A stretch of DNA of 8,819 nucleotides from Methylococcaceae bacterium UBA662. GTDB lineage: Bacteria > Pseudomonadota > Gammaproteobacteria > Methylococcales > Methylomonadaceae. The stretch is from assembly GCA_002299425.1 (NCBI GenBank), contig DBNW01000020.1, positions 15,210 to 24,028 of the forward strand, read 5' to 3'. Position numbers and translations under genes: made by a program. Under the pieces are notes generated by a model, which was given only the letters and a program-made list of their open reading frames with translations, had not been told where the DNA came from and searched no databases. Shown in pieces: positions 1 to 8,819 of this stretch. Each line of letters starts with the position of its first letter. Positions within the stretch are counted from its first letter, which is position 1.

Positions 1-22
1 TTTAAGTTTTGTTTAAGTTTTG
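1..22. repeat. Tandem 11-bp direct repeat (TTTAAGTTTTG x2)
   Basis: Two exact, directly adjacent copies of TTTAAGTTTTG end two bases before the -35 hexamer of the promoter at 25-53. Direct repeats with an 11-bp period are the usual arrangement for OmpR/PhoB-family response regulators, and the position next to the -35 suits an activator or an AT-rich UP element. The array may continue to the left of the window. The repeat itself is seen directly; the regulatory role is inferred. Confidence 0.7.
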
Positions 23-24
23 TA

Positions 25-53
25 TTGACACAAAACCTGCGCATTGTTACATT
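25..53 (+). promoter_or_regulatory. Sigma-70 promoter of the sigma-factor gene
   Basis: A perfect -35 hexamer TTGACA (25-30) is followed by a 17-bp spacer and the -10 hexamer TACATT (48-53, 4 of 6 matches). A TG dinucleotide one base upstream of the -10 makes it an extended -10. The predicted transcription start is near 60, giving a leader of about 120 bases before the ATG at 182. No competing promoter of similar quality was seen before the gene. Confidence 0.65.
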
Positions 54-110
54 TGCAAGAAACATTCAATAAACATAACGATGACAACTAAAAACTTACC
101 CAGCCGCTAC

Positions 111-129
111 TTGTCTGCTTTCTGGACAA
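111..129. promoter_or_regulatory. Inverted repeat TTGTC-N9-GACAA, possible operator
   Basis: A perfect 5-bp inverted repeat with 9-bp spacing lies inside the predicted leader of the sigma-factor gene, 52 bases before its start codon. Half-sites about 14 bp apart centre to centre could fit a dimeric repressor, but arms this short occur often by chance. No regulator family is recognised. Confidence 0.2.
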
Positions 130-166
130 ACTAAAAAGCTTACACTAAACAGCCTCACCACTCTTG

Positions 167-172
167 AGAGGA
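167..172 (+). promoter_or_regulatory. Ribosome binding site deciding the start at 182
   Basis: AGAGGA lies 9 bases before the ATG at 182. The in-frame TTG at 164 would place this site inside the coding region and has no Shine-Dalgarno of its own, so translation from ATG 182 is preferred. Confidence 0.7.
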
Positions 173-181
173 CGTTACGCC

Positions 182-1561
182 ATGGCCTATCTAATTGAAC
201 GCGCATCAAAAGTAGAAAAAATACCGGTCACCCAGCGGGTGGTTTCCTTGTCTGGTGTTGCAGATAGCCCGAACAGACAGGCAGACCAAACCAACATCGA
301 AATAGCCCACACGCTTAAAGAACAAAAGCAGGCATTAATCGACCTGCTAGCGTGCTTTCCAGCTACCGCAAGCTGGTTGTTACGCGCACACCAACACTGC
401 GGTTTTAGCGAGAACCCAGACGAAGACACAACAACCCACCTAAAATCCGACCTCAGTGCAAACCTGAACACACTCAAGGCGCATTACTTCATGCTAACTA
501 GCCACGCTGGTGACCAAACCGTTGCCACAGCCGCCCAATTGGCTCTGTCCACTGCCCTGAAAAACTTCCCGTTCAGTTTTGAAGAACTGGTCAAACTCAT
601 GGATTTAATGGCCTACACCTTCACACTGAGAGGACTTTCTTACTCATCCCAACAGCCTGGCCACAAAAACACCGTTTGCAAACGACTGCAGAGCCTAGAT
701 AGCCCAACCCGGCTACAACGTACAACAATCAGCCATTTTTTCGAGGGCATTGAAACCGACAACACCGACCTGCCAACCTTGTTTTTGCCGGCCAAAGAAA
801 TGGCCCTGCTATTCCCGAAACTGGCCGAGGCAGAATACGTCTGGTTGCGGTCAAGACAAAAACTGGCACGAGCCAACAATAAACTGGTTCTGTTCATTGC
901 CAACCAATACAAAGCTTGCTTTCTTGATTTTGAAGATTTAGTGCAAGAGGGCCAAACCGGGCTGCTGAAAGCCGTAGACCGGTTTGATCCGGGGCTAGGC
1001 TTTCAGTTTTCGACTTATGCCGGTTATTGGGTCAGACAAGCCATTTCAAGAGCGATCTCGCGCTGCGAGCGGGTAGTCAGGATACCCTGCGGCCAAGTAG
1101 CCAGCATCAACAAGGTCTACCGTGCCAAAGAAGCACTGGCCAACAAAACCGGCATGGAACCGAATGCCCACCAACTTGCAGAACACACCGGTCTATCGGC
1201 CGCTGAAATCAACACCATCCTGTCTATTTCGCAGCCTCCCCTTTCGCTTGAAAGCACAACCGAGGCAGAGCATTCGTTTTCGCCCATTGATTTTCTAGAA
1301 CAACAAATTTTCCACCACCCCCTGCAAGGCATGGCGAAAAACGATCTCGAACAACTGCTGAAAACCGCCATTGCCGGCCTTACAGAACGGGAAGCCCAAG
1401 TGCTTTACTGGCACTTTGGATTGGCCGGAGAATCTGAAATGACTTTGCAGGAAATAGGCGCAAAACTCAACCTAACCCGCGAACGCATCCGGCAAATACA
1501 AGTAGCCGCTCTAGGCAAGATAAAAGTCAATTTTGGCCAAGACCTGCTGTGTTTCTTGTAA
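182..1561 (+). CDS. RpoD-like alternative sigma-70 family RNA polymerase sigma factor
   Basis: This 459-residue sigma factor directs RNA polymerase to promoters. Region 2 runs from about residue 231 (ANNKLVLFIANQY, DFEDLVQEG at 249-257, STYAGYWVRQAISRAI at about 277-292). Region 3 includes GMEPNAHQLAEHTGLS. A finger-like stretch, FSPIDFLEQ, stands where RpoD has LGDFIED. The region 4 helix-turn-helix is TLQEIGAKLNLTRERIRQI (421-439). Aligned to E. coli sigma70, the -35 contacts R584, E585, R588 and Q589 are kept (R433, E434, R437, Q438), and Q437 is kept as Q286. W433, which helps flip the -10 base, is Y282, and T440 is S289. Residues 1-230 have no acidic region 1.1 and only loosely resemble the RpoD non-conserved region. 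This suggests a group 2-type alternative factor that reads near-consensus promoters, not the primary RpoD, which is usually over 600 residues in gammaproteobacteria. It has its own promoter and leader. The family call is firm; the regulon is unknown. Confidence 0.9.
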   Translation: MAYLIERASKVEKIPVTQRVVSLSGVADSPNRQADQTNIEIAHTLKEQKQALIDLLACFPATASWLLRAHQHCGFSENPDEDTTTHLKSDLSANLNTLKAHYFMLTSHAGDQTVATAAQLALSTALKNFPFSFEELVKLMDLMAYTFTLRGLSYSSQQPGHKNTVCKRLQSLDSPTRLQRTTISHFFEGIETDNTDLPTLFLPAKEMALLFPKLAEAEYVWLRSRQKLARANNKLVLFIANQYKACFLDFEDLVQEGQTGLLKAVDRFDPGLGFQFSTYAGYWVRQAISRAISRCERVVRIPCGQVASINKVYRAKEALANKTGMEPNAHQLAEHTGLSAAEINTILSISQPPLSLESTTEAEHSFSPIDFLEQQIFHHPLQGMAKNDLEQLLKTAIAGLTEREAQVLYWHFGLAGESEMTLQEIGAKLNLTRERIRQIQVAALGKIKVNFGQDLLCFL

Positions 1562-1587
1562 GCCTTAATTGGCAAAATAATTGCTCT

Positions 1588-1622
1588 GCATTATTGCGGT
1601 TAGCTTTGTATTATTGCGGTTA
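1588..1622. repeat. Pair of 13-bp direct repeats upstream of ftsH
   Basis: ATTATTGCGGTTA occurs exactly at 1590-1602 and 1610-1622. Each copy is preceded by a G two bases upstream. The copies are 20 bp apart, about two helical turns, so both would face the same side of the DNA. They lie in the 191-base gap between the sigma-factor gene and ftsH and overlap a promoter candidate at 1600-1628. This is a possible regulator binding site; no known consensus is recognised. Confidence 0.6.
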
Positions 1623-1628
1623 TATTAT
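1600..1628 (+). promoter_or_regulatory. Candidate ftsH promoter (weak -35)
   Basis: TTAGCT (1600-1605, 3 of 6 matches to TTGACA), a 17-bp spacer and TATTAT (1623-1628, 5 of 6 matches to TATAAT) lie about 125 bases before the ftsH start. The weak -35 and the direct repeat filling the spacer would suit regulated expression. The rest of the gap holds an imperfect stem: 1674-1680 pairs with 1700-1708 with a two-base bulge, upstream of the ribosome binding site. Confidence 0.3.
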
Positions 1629-1740
1629 GATGCCGTTAAAACCTAGTAATTTTATAAACAATATGCTTTAACCCGGGGCGGCCTGTCTTGCCAAAATAAC
1701 GCCTCCCGTCACATTCGTTACAGAATTGACCCTATCCGGT

Positions 1741-1746
1741 CAGGAG
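1741..1746 (+). promoter_or_regulatory. Ribosome binding site deciding the ftsH start
   Basis: CAGGAG ends 6 bases before the ATG at 1753 and directly abuts the in-frame ATG at 1747, which is too close to use it. The upstream TTG at 1726 has no comparable site. The start at 1753 also gives the expected N-terminus, MKKYLLSALLW, leading straight into the first membrane helix. Confidence 0.65.
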
Positions 1747-1752
1747 ATGGAC

Positions 1753-3672
1753 ATGAAAAAATACCTCTTATCAGCACTGTTGTGGGCCGCTGTCATAGCC
1801 GGCGGATTCATGATTTACCAGCGGGTCAACACCCCTTCCCCGCTGCAAGACTCGCTGGCTTACTCCGATTTTATCCACAAATTAAAAAACGGTTTGGTGG
1901 AACGGGTTGAAATCACCGGCCAACTGATCAAAATCCACACCAAAACTGGCCAAGAATACGAAACCTACAACCCCGGCGACCCCCATTTGATCGACGACTT
2001 GTTGCGCGCCGACATCAAAATCCGCACGGTGCCGCCTATGCAGCAATCCCTGTTCATGCAGGTGTTTATTTCCTGGTTCCCGATGCTATTGCTGATCGTG
2101 GTGTGGATTATCTACATGCGCCGGATGCAGACCAACGGTGGCATGGGCGGCAATGCTTTTGGTAAAAGCAAGGCAAAAATGCTGGAAGAAGACAAACGCA
2201 CCGTCACTTTTTCCGACGTAGCCGGTTGTGAAGAAGCCAAGGAAGAAGTCTCCGAATTGGTTGATTTCTTATCCGACCCGCAAAAATTCCAGCGCTTAGG
2301 CGGCAAAATCCCGCGCGGCATTTTAATGGTCGGCCCCCCCGGCACCGGCAAAACCTTACTGGCCCGAGCCATCGCCGGCGAGGCGGGGGTCAAGTTCTTT
2401 ACCATTTCCGGCTCTGATTTTGTCGAAATGTTTGTCGGCGTCGGTGCGTCCCGGGTCCGCGACATGTTTGCCCAAGCCAAGGAACACGCGCCCTGCATCA
2501 TCTTCATCGATGAAATCGACGCCGTAGGCCGGCAGCGCGGCGGCCCGAATTTGGGCAATGACGAACGCGAACAAACTCTGAACCAATTGTTAGTAGAAAT
2601 GGACGGTTTCAACGGCAACGAAGGCGTCATCGTCATTGCCGCCACCAACCGCGCCGATGTCCTGGATAAAGCCCTGCTGCGCCCGGGCCGTTTCGACCGC
2701 CAAGTCACGGTTGGCCTGCCCGATGTCCGTGGCCGCGAACAAATCCTCAACGTCCACATCAAAAAAGTTCCGGTCGCGGCGGATGTCGAGTTGAACTACA
2801 TCGCGCGTGGCACTCCTGGCTTTTCCGGTGCTGAATTGGCGAACGTGATCAACGAGGCGGCCCTGTTCGCCGCCCGCGCCAACAAAAAAGAAGTGTCCAT
2901 GAGTGATTTAGAAAAAGCCAAAGACAAAATTTTGATGGGCTCAGAAAAACACACTCTGGTCATGAGCGAAGATGACAAATTGCTGACTGCCTACCACGAA
3001 GCCGGCCACTGCATCGTCGGGCAAATGTCACCCGACCACGACCCCGTGTATAAAGTCAGCATCATGCCCCGGGGGCGAGCACTGGGCATCACCATGTTCC
3101 TGCCGGAGCAAGACCAGTACAGTGCCAGCAAGCGCAAACTGGAAAGCCAGATCGCCAGCCTGTTTGGCGGCAGAATTGCCGAGTTGATGATTTACGGCGG
3201 CGACCGGGTCACCACCGGTGCTTCCAACGACATTGAACGCGCCACCGAATTGGCGCGGAACATGGTCACGCGCTGGGGCTTTTCCGACAAATTAGGGCCG
3301 TTAGTCTACGGCGAAGAAGGCGGGCAGCCGTTTATGGGCTACCCCGGCTCACAAGGCAGCAAAGTTTCCAGCAACGTCGCCCAGCAAATTGACGAAGAAA
3401 TCCGTGCGGTAATTGACCGCAACTACCAGCGCGCGGAAACCTTATTGCAGGAAAATATCGACATTCTGCACACAATGGCCGATGCCTTGATGAAATGGGA
3501 AACTATCGACAAAGATCAAATTGATGCCTTGCTAAACCGCAGGGAGCCGCCTGCGCCTAAAGACGACGGCAATCGACCCAACAAAACCAGTTTTACCAAG
3601 CAGGAGAAAACCGGGGCAAAACCGGCTTTGCCGCCCACGCTGCAAAAAGGCAGACCTGCTGGGCAAGTTTGA
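1753..3672 (+). CDS. ftsH: ATP-dependent zinc metalloprotease FtsH (membrane AAA+ protease)
   Basis: FtsH is a hexameric inner-membrane protease that uses ATP to extract and degrade misfolded membrane proteins and short-lived regulators; in E. coli these include sigma32 and LpxC. The 639-residue product has the full layout: membrane helix 1 (about 4-21), a periplasmic domain, and membrane helix 2 (about 101-122). The AAA+ domain has Walker A GPPGTGKT (194-201), Walker B IIFIDEID (249-256) and a second region of homology from ATNR (297) to arginine fingers R313 and R316. The M41 protease has HEAGH (415-419), and D493 in GASNDIERA is the third zinc ligand. The basic, proline-rich tail after about 600 looks disordered. 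Length matches the family (about 610-650). In E. coli ftsH follows rlmE and precedes folP; here it stands alone between a sigma-factor gene and rlmJ, so it may be one of several copies. It ends in a strong terminator. No catalytic residue is missing. Confidence 0.98.
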   Translation: MKKYLLSALLWAAVIAGGFMIYQRVNTPSPLQDSLAYSDFIHKLKNGLVERVEITGQLIKIHTKTGQEYETYNPGDPHLIDDLLRADIKIRTVPPMQQSLFMQVFISWFPMLLLIVVWIIYMRRMQTNGGMGGNAFGKSKAKMLEEDKRTVTFSDVAGCEEAKEEVSELVDFLSDPQKFQRLGGKIPRGILMVGPPGTGKTLLARAIAGEAGVKFFTISGSDFVEMFVGVGASRVRDMFAQAKEHAPCIIFIDEIDAVGRQRGGPNLGNDEREQTLNQLLVEMDGFNGNEGVIVIAATNRADVLDKALLRPGRFDRQVTVGLPDVRGREQILNVHIKKVPVAADVELNYIARGTPGFSGAELANVINEAALFAARANKKEVSMSDLEKAKDKILMGSEKHTLVMSEDDKLLTAYHEAGHCIVGQMSPDHDPVYKVSIMPRGRALGITMFLPEQDQYSASKRKLESQIASLFGGRIAELMIYGGDRVTTGASNDIERATELARNMVTRWGFSDKLGPLVYGEEGGQPFMGYPGSQGSKVSSNVAQQIDEEIRAVIDRNYQRAETLLQENIDILHTMADALMKWETIDKDQIDALLNRREPPAPKDDGNRPNKTSFTKQEKTGAKPALPPTLQKGRPAGQV

Positions 3673-3688
3673 GGTGCGCTCATTTTGA

Positions 3689-3712
3689 GGGGGCGTAAAG
3701 CCCCCTTTTTTT
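3689..3712 (+). terminator. Intrinsic terminator after ftsH
   Basis: A perfect 6-bp GC stem, GGGGGC (3689-3694) with GCCCCC (3700-3705), closes a GTAAA loop and is followed by seven T residues (3706-3712). It starts 16 bases after the ftsH stop codon. It should end the ftsH transcript and separate it from rlmJ. Confidence 0.93.
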
Positions 3713-3737
3713 GTGCTTAAAAGCCGCCGCCGCCACT

Positions 3738-3781
3738 GCCCATGCTATGCTGGGGCTTTTCCCAACAGCCCTTGCTATGCT
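3738..3781. repeat. Near-perfect 14-bp direct repeat at the rlmJ start
   Basis: GCCCATGCTATGCT (3738-3751) and GCCCTTGCTATGCT (3768-3781) differ at one base and are offset by exactly 30 bases. Each contains an in-frame ATG (3747 and 3777). The motif TGCTATGCT also resembles an extended -10 element. No clear -35 stands at the right distance before the first copy. Confidence 0.5.
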
Positions 3782-4616
3782 CAGCTACCGCCACGCCTTC
3801 CACGCCGGCAATTTTGCCGATGTGCTAAAACACCTCGTTTTGATCCAAATTCTGGATTATCTGGTTTTAAAAGAAAAAGCCATTTGTTTTATTGACACCC
3901 ACGCCGGGGCCGGTGGCTATGCCCTTAACAGCGGTTACGCGCAACAAAACCTAGAATTTGAAAACGGTGTCGGCCAATTATGGCAACGGCACGATTTACC
4001 CGAAGCGGTATCCCGTTATTTAGACGTTATCAAAGCCATTAACCGCAGTGCCACACTTCAGTATTACCCGGGTTCACCATTAATTATCAAACACTTGATG
4101 CGGCCGCAAGACCGCCTGGCCTTGTTTGAATGGCATCCTACTGAACTGGAAGCACTGGTAAAAAAATTCTCCAAAGACCCGCGCATTCACATTTACCCCG
4201 AAGACGGCCTCAACCAATCTATTCCGCTGTTACCGCCCATTGAACGGCGCGGTCTGGTGCTGATAGACCCCGCTTATGAAATAAAAACCGATTACCAAAC
4301 CGTCGTTAGTACCTTGGTCAGTATGTACCGGCGTTTTGCCACCGGCACTTATGCGCTGTGGTATCCGGTGATAGAGCGGCAACGCAACCAAAAACTGGAA
4401 CGGCAATTACGCGCCAGCGGCATCAAAAATATCCTTTTGTTTGAATGGGCCCTGTGTGCCGACCACACCAAACCCGGCATGACCGGCTGCGGCATGGCCG
4501 TCATCAACCCGCCGTGGACATTGACGGCAACCCTGCAACAGACGTTACCGTGGCTGGTAAATACCGTGTCTGACCGTGACGGCTATTACCGTATCGACCC
4601 GCTAGTCAGCCAATAA
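3777..4616 (+). CDS. rlmJ: 23S rRNA (adenine(2030)-N6)-methyltransferase RlmJ
   Basis: RlmJ uses S-adenosylmethionine to methylate N6 of A2030 in 23S rRNA during ribosome assembly in the cytoplasm. The 279-residue product matches the E. coli enzyme (280) in length. The N-terminus MLSYRHAFHAGNFADVLKH is the family signature. Motif I is DTHAGAGGY (40-48) and catalytic motif IV is DPAYE (164-168), placing D164 at the E. coli position. The third residue of motif IV is alanine where proline or serine is more usual in this family, probably a tolerated change. In-frame starts at 3711 (TTG, inside the terminator's T tract) and 3747 (ATG) would add 22 or 10 residues not found in the family, so 3777 is chosen even though no good Shine-Dalgarno precedes it. 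The gene lies 64 bases after the ftsH terminator and so needs its own promoter. I saw no terminator after its stop codon. Confidence 0.96.
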   Translation: MLSYRHAFHAGNFADVLKHLVLIQILDYLVLKEKAICFIDTHAGAGGYALNSGYAQQNLEFENGVGQLWQRHDLPEAVSRYLDVIKAINRSATLQYYPGSPLIIKHLMRPQDRLALFEWHPTELEALVKKFSKDPRIHIYPEDGLNQSIPLLPPIERRGLVLIDPAYEIKTDYQTVVSTLVSMYRRFATGTYALWYPVIERQRNQKLERQLRASGIKNILLFEWALCADHTKPGMTGCGMAVINPPWTLTATLQQTLPWLVNTVSDRDGYYRIDPLVSQ

Positions 4617-4662
4617 CCGTTCGCCTGATTAGCAAGATACCTCAGACAGCACCTTGAACCCT

Positions 4663-4708
4663 GTCATTTCGGCATACCCTCTAAGGCATAACGGGCAGCC
4701 GGAATCCA
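4663..4708. repeat. Palindromic intergenic repeat of the GTCATT...AATCCA type (degenerate)
   Basis: ATTTCGGC (4666-4673) and GCCGGAAT (4698-4705) form an 8-bp inverted repeat with one T-G pair, around a 24-base middle. The outer edges read GTC and CCA, so the ends match the GTCATTCCGGC / GCCGGAATCCA elements that are scattered between genes in many proteobacteria. The family assignment rests on recalled resemblance, since only one copy lies in this window. It sits between rlmJ and the nifJ promoter and could form a weak RNA hairpin. Confidence 0.45.
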
Positions 4709-4822
4709 ACGCTACCGCCCCAACACCTAGCACTCGATTTAAGCCCCGCACCGCAGCATACTTTCACCGTTCTGTAACCGGATACTGGCATCCCACAGTA
4801 GGACGGCACGCTGATTTAGCCG

Positions 4823-4851
4823 TTGAGATTATCGCCAACAAGGTCTATGTT
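4823..4851 (+). promoter_or_regulatory. Sigma-70 promoter of nifJ
   Basis: TTGAGA (4823-4828, 5 of 6 matches) and TATGTT (4846-4851, 4 of 6 matches) are separated by 17 bp. Transcription would start near 4858 and give a leader of about 45 bases. The 4617-4903 gap otherwise holds only the palindromic repeat. I found no FNR palindrome (TTGAT-N4-ATCAA) and no sigma54 GG-N10-GC element, so anaerobic or Nif-specific control is not visible here. Confidence 0.5.
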
Positions 4852-4892
4852 AGTGCCACATCGCATGACACAACGCCATCTTTCACCAGCAC

Positions 4893-4896
4893 GAGG
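4893..4896 (+). promoter_or_regulatory. Ribosome binding site deciding the nifJ start
   Basis: GAGG ends 7 bases before the ATG at 4904. The longer in-frame reading from TTG 4823 would begin on the -35 element of the promoter and would add 27 residues before the conserved family N-terminus. Confidence 0.6.
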
Positions 4897-4903
4897 CCGC
4901 CTT

Positions 4904-8527
<3,624 letters not shown>

Positions 8528-8541
8528 CATCACTATTCCAA

Positions 8542-8576
8542 CCAAGCGCAAACCACTGTCAGCTTGGGTTTGCGCT
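8542..8576 (+). terminator. Hairpin after nifJ (no T tract)
   Basis: AGCGCAAACC (8545-8554) pairs perfectly with GGTTTGCGCT (8567-8576) around a 12-base loop, 17 bases after the nifJ stop. No run of T follows, so termination may need Rho, or the hairpin may protect the 3' end of the mRNA. A competing 6-bp stem, CCAAGC (8542-8547) with GCTTGG (8562-8567), shares bases with both arms. Confidence 0.5.
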
Positions 8577-8597
8577 GCTGCAGTTAAGTACAAGTTA

Positions 8598-8621
8598 AAT
8601 TGGGCTTAGGGCTGCCCAATT
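8598..8621 (-). terminator. Hairpin at the end of the - strand frame
   Basis: AATTGGGC (8598-8605) pairs perfectly with GCCCAATT (8614-8621) around 8 bases. Read on the - strand it begins inside the TAA stop at 8620-8622 and is followed by TAACTTG, a poor U tract. With the hairpin at 8545-8576 it makes a pair between converging reading frames. The structure is seen; terminator function is inferred. Confidence 0.4.
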
Positions 8622-8778
8622 ACCATCCGCCCCTCAGCATCTTCCGCCGATCACCCGCAGCCAACACCTTGCTGCAACTGTCCCAGTCAATATCGGCAAC
8701 CTGGCTATAGCGTTCGTCAAAAGGATGACGTTTGGGAATGCTGCGAATTTTACGTTGCGCTTCCTGCTTATCACCCAA
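8620..8778 (-). CDS. Possible small protein or gene remnant, unknown function
   Basis: On the - strand a frame is open for 61 codons from a TGA at 8806-8808 to a TAA at 8620-8622. It has no ATG near its beginning. The best start is TTG at 8778, 7 bases after AGGA, giving 52 residues. The product is charged and soluble-looking, with KRHPFDERYSQVADIDWDS in the middle and KMLRGGW at the end; the amino-acid mix looks protein-like. There is no signal peptide or membrane segment, and I do not recognise a family. It could be a small gene, the end of a larger gene broken by a frameshift near 8790-8806, or chance. The hairpin at its stop codon and its convergence with nifJ mildly support a real gene. 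Confidence 0.35.
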   Translation of the reverse strand: MGDKQEAQRKIRSIPKRHPFDERYSQVADIDWDSCSKVLAAGDRRKMLRGGW

Positions 8779-8819
8779 CGCACTATCCTGAAATGGTTGT
8801 AATGGTCAATAAAAACCGG

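Noticed and set aside
164..181. TTG start adding six residues to the sigma factor
   Set aside because: The Shine-Dalgarno AGAGGA lies inside this extension and is well spaced for ATG 182.
1687..1714. Heat-shock (sigma32) promoter before ftsH: CTTGCCA followed by CGTCACAT
   Set aside because: The -35 matches 5 of 7 positions, but the -10 is far from CCCCATNT, so it is too weak to list as a feature.
1726..1752. TTG start adding nine residues to FtsH
   Set aside because: No ribosome binding site precedes it, and CAGGAG fits ATG 1753, which gives the normal FtsH N-terminus.
2112..2762. 216-codon - strand open frame opposite ftsH
   Set aside because: It is the antisense of the strongly conserved AAA+ domain, and its Ser/Arg/Pro-rich composition fits a shadow frame.
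3615..3632. GGCAAA/TTTGCC stem near the end of ftsH
   Set aside because: It is a short 6-bp stem in the low-complexity coding tail with no T tract, and the real terminator follows at 3689-3712.
3724..3734. CCG-type triplet run before rlmJ
   Set aside because: It has under four repeat units and is too short to be a meaningful microsatellite.
4787..4820. Sigma54-like -24/-12 element before nifJ
   Set aside because: The GG and GC pairs are not 10 bases apart: GG 4805-4806 and GC 4819-4820 are separated by 12.
4823..4840. FNR box at TTGAG...
   Set aside because: The second half-site (ATCAA) is absent at the required spacing, and the bases serve better as a -35 element.
8793..8819. Start of a + strand gene at ATG 8793 running off the window
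   Set aside because: Only nine codons are visible and no Shine-Dalgarno precedes them.

Overview
This window carries four well-formed genes, all on the + strand, and a possible fragment on the - strand at the right edge. The proteins look gammaproteobacterial. RlmJ closely resembles the enterobacterial enzyme in length and motif positions, and FtsH and the sigma factor are of proteobacterial type. A single-chain pyruvate:ferredoxin oxidoreductase also occurs in methanotrophic and sulfur-oxidising gammaproteobacteria, but genus cannot be decided from the sequence alone.

Layout: (1) 1-181 is a promoter region with a tandem 11-bp repeat touching a consensus-like -35 (TTGACA, 17-bp spacer). (2) 182-1561 is a divergent RpoD-like sigma factor with intact regions 2-4 and an atypical N-terminal third. 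(3) 1562-1752 is a leader region with a 13-bp direct repeat overlapping a weak promoter candidate. (4) 1753-3672 is ftsH, closed by a clear intrinsic terminator at 3689-3712. (5) 3777-4616 is rlmJ, the 23S rRNA m6A2030 methyltransferase. (6) 4617-4903 is non-coding, with a GTCATT/AATCCA-type palindromic repeat and a good promoter (TTGAGA-17-TATGTT). (7) 4904-8527 is nifJ/PFOR, with every cluster ligand and active-site residue I could align to the Desulfovibrio africanus enzyme in place. (8) 8528-8819 holds two hairpins and a 52-61 codon - strand frame that has no ATG start.

The genes do not form one pathway. Each seems to be its own transcription unit, judging from separate promoters, gaps of 60-290 bases, and hairpins. 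Housekeeping functions (membrane proteolysis, rRNA methylation) sit beside an anaerobic or low-redox enzyme and an alternative sigma factor. In Enterobacteriaceae ftsH normally follows rlmE; here its neighbours are different, so it may be a second copy.

I found no mobile element, CRISPR array, tRNA or rRNA, and no convincing undescribed multi-gene system. The most unusual DNA signals are a perfect 12-bp inverted repeat inside nifJ, the tandem repeats at the sigma-factor promoter, and the repeat pair upstream of ftsH.
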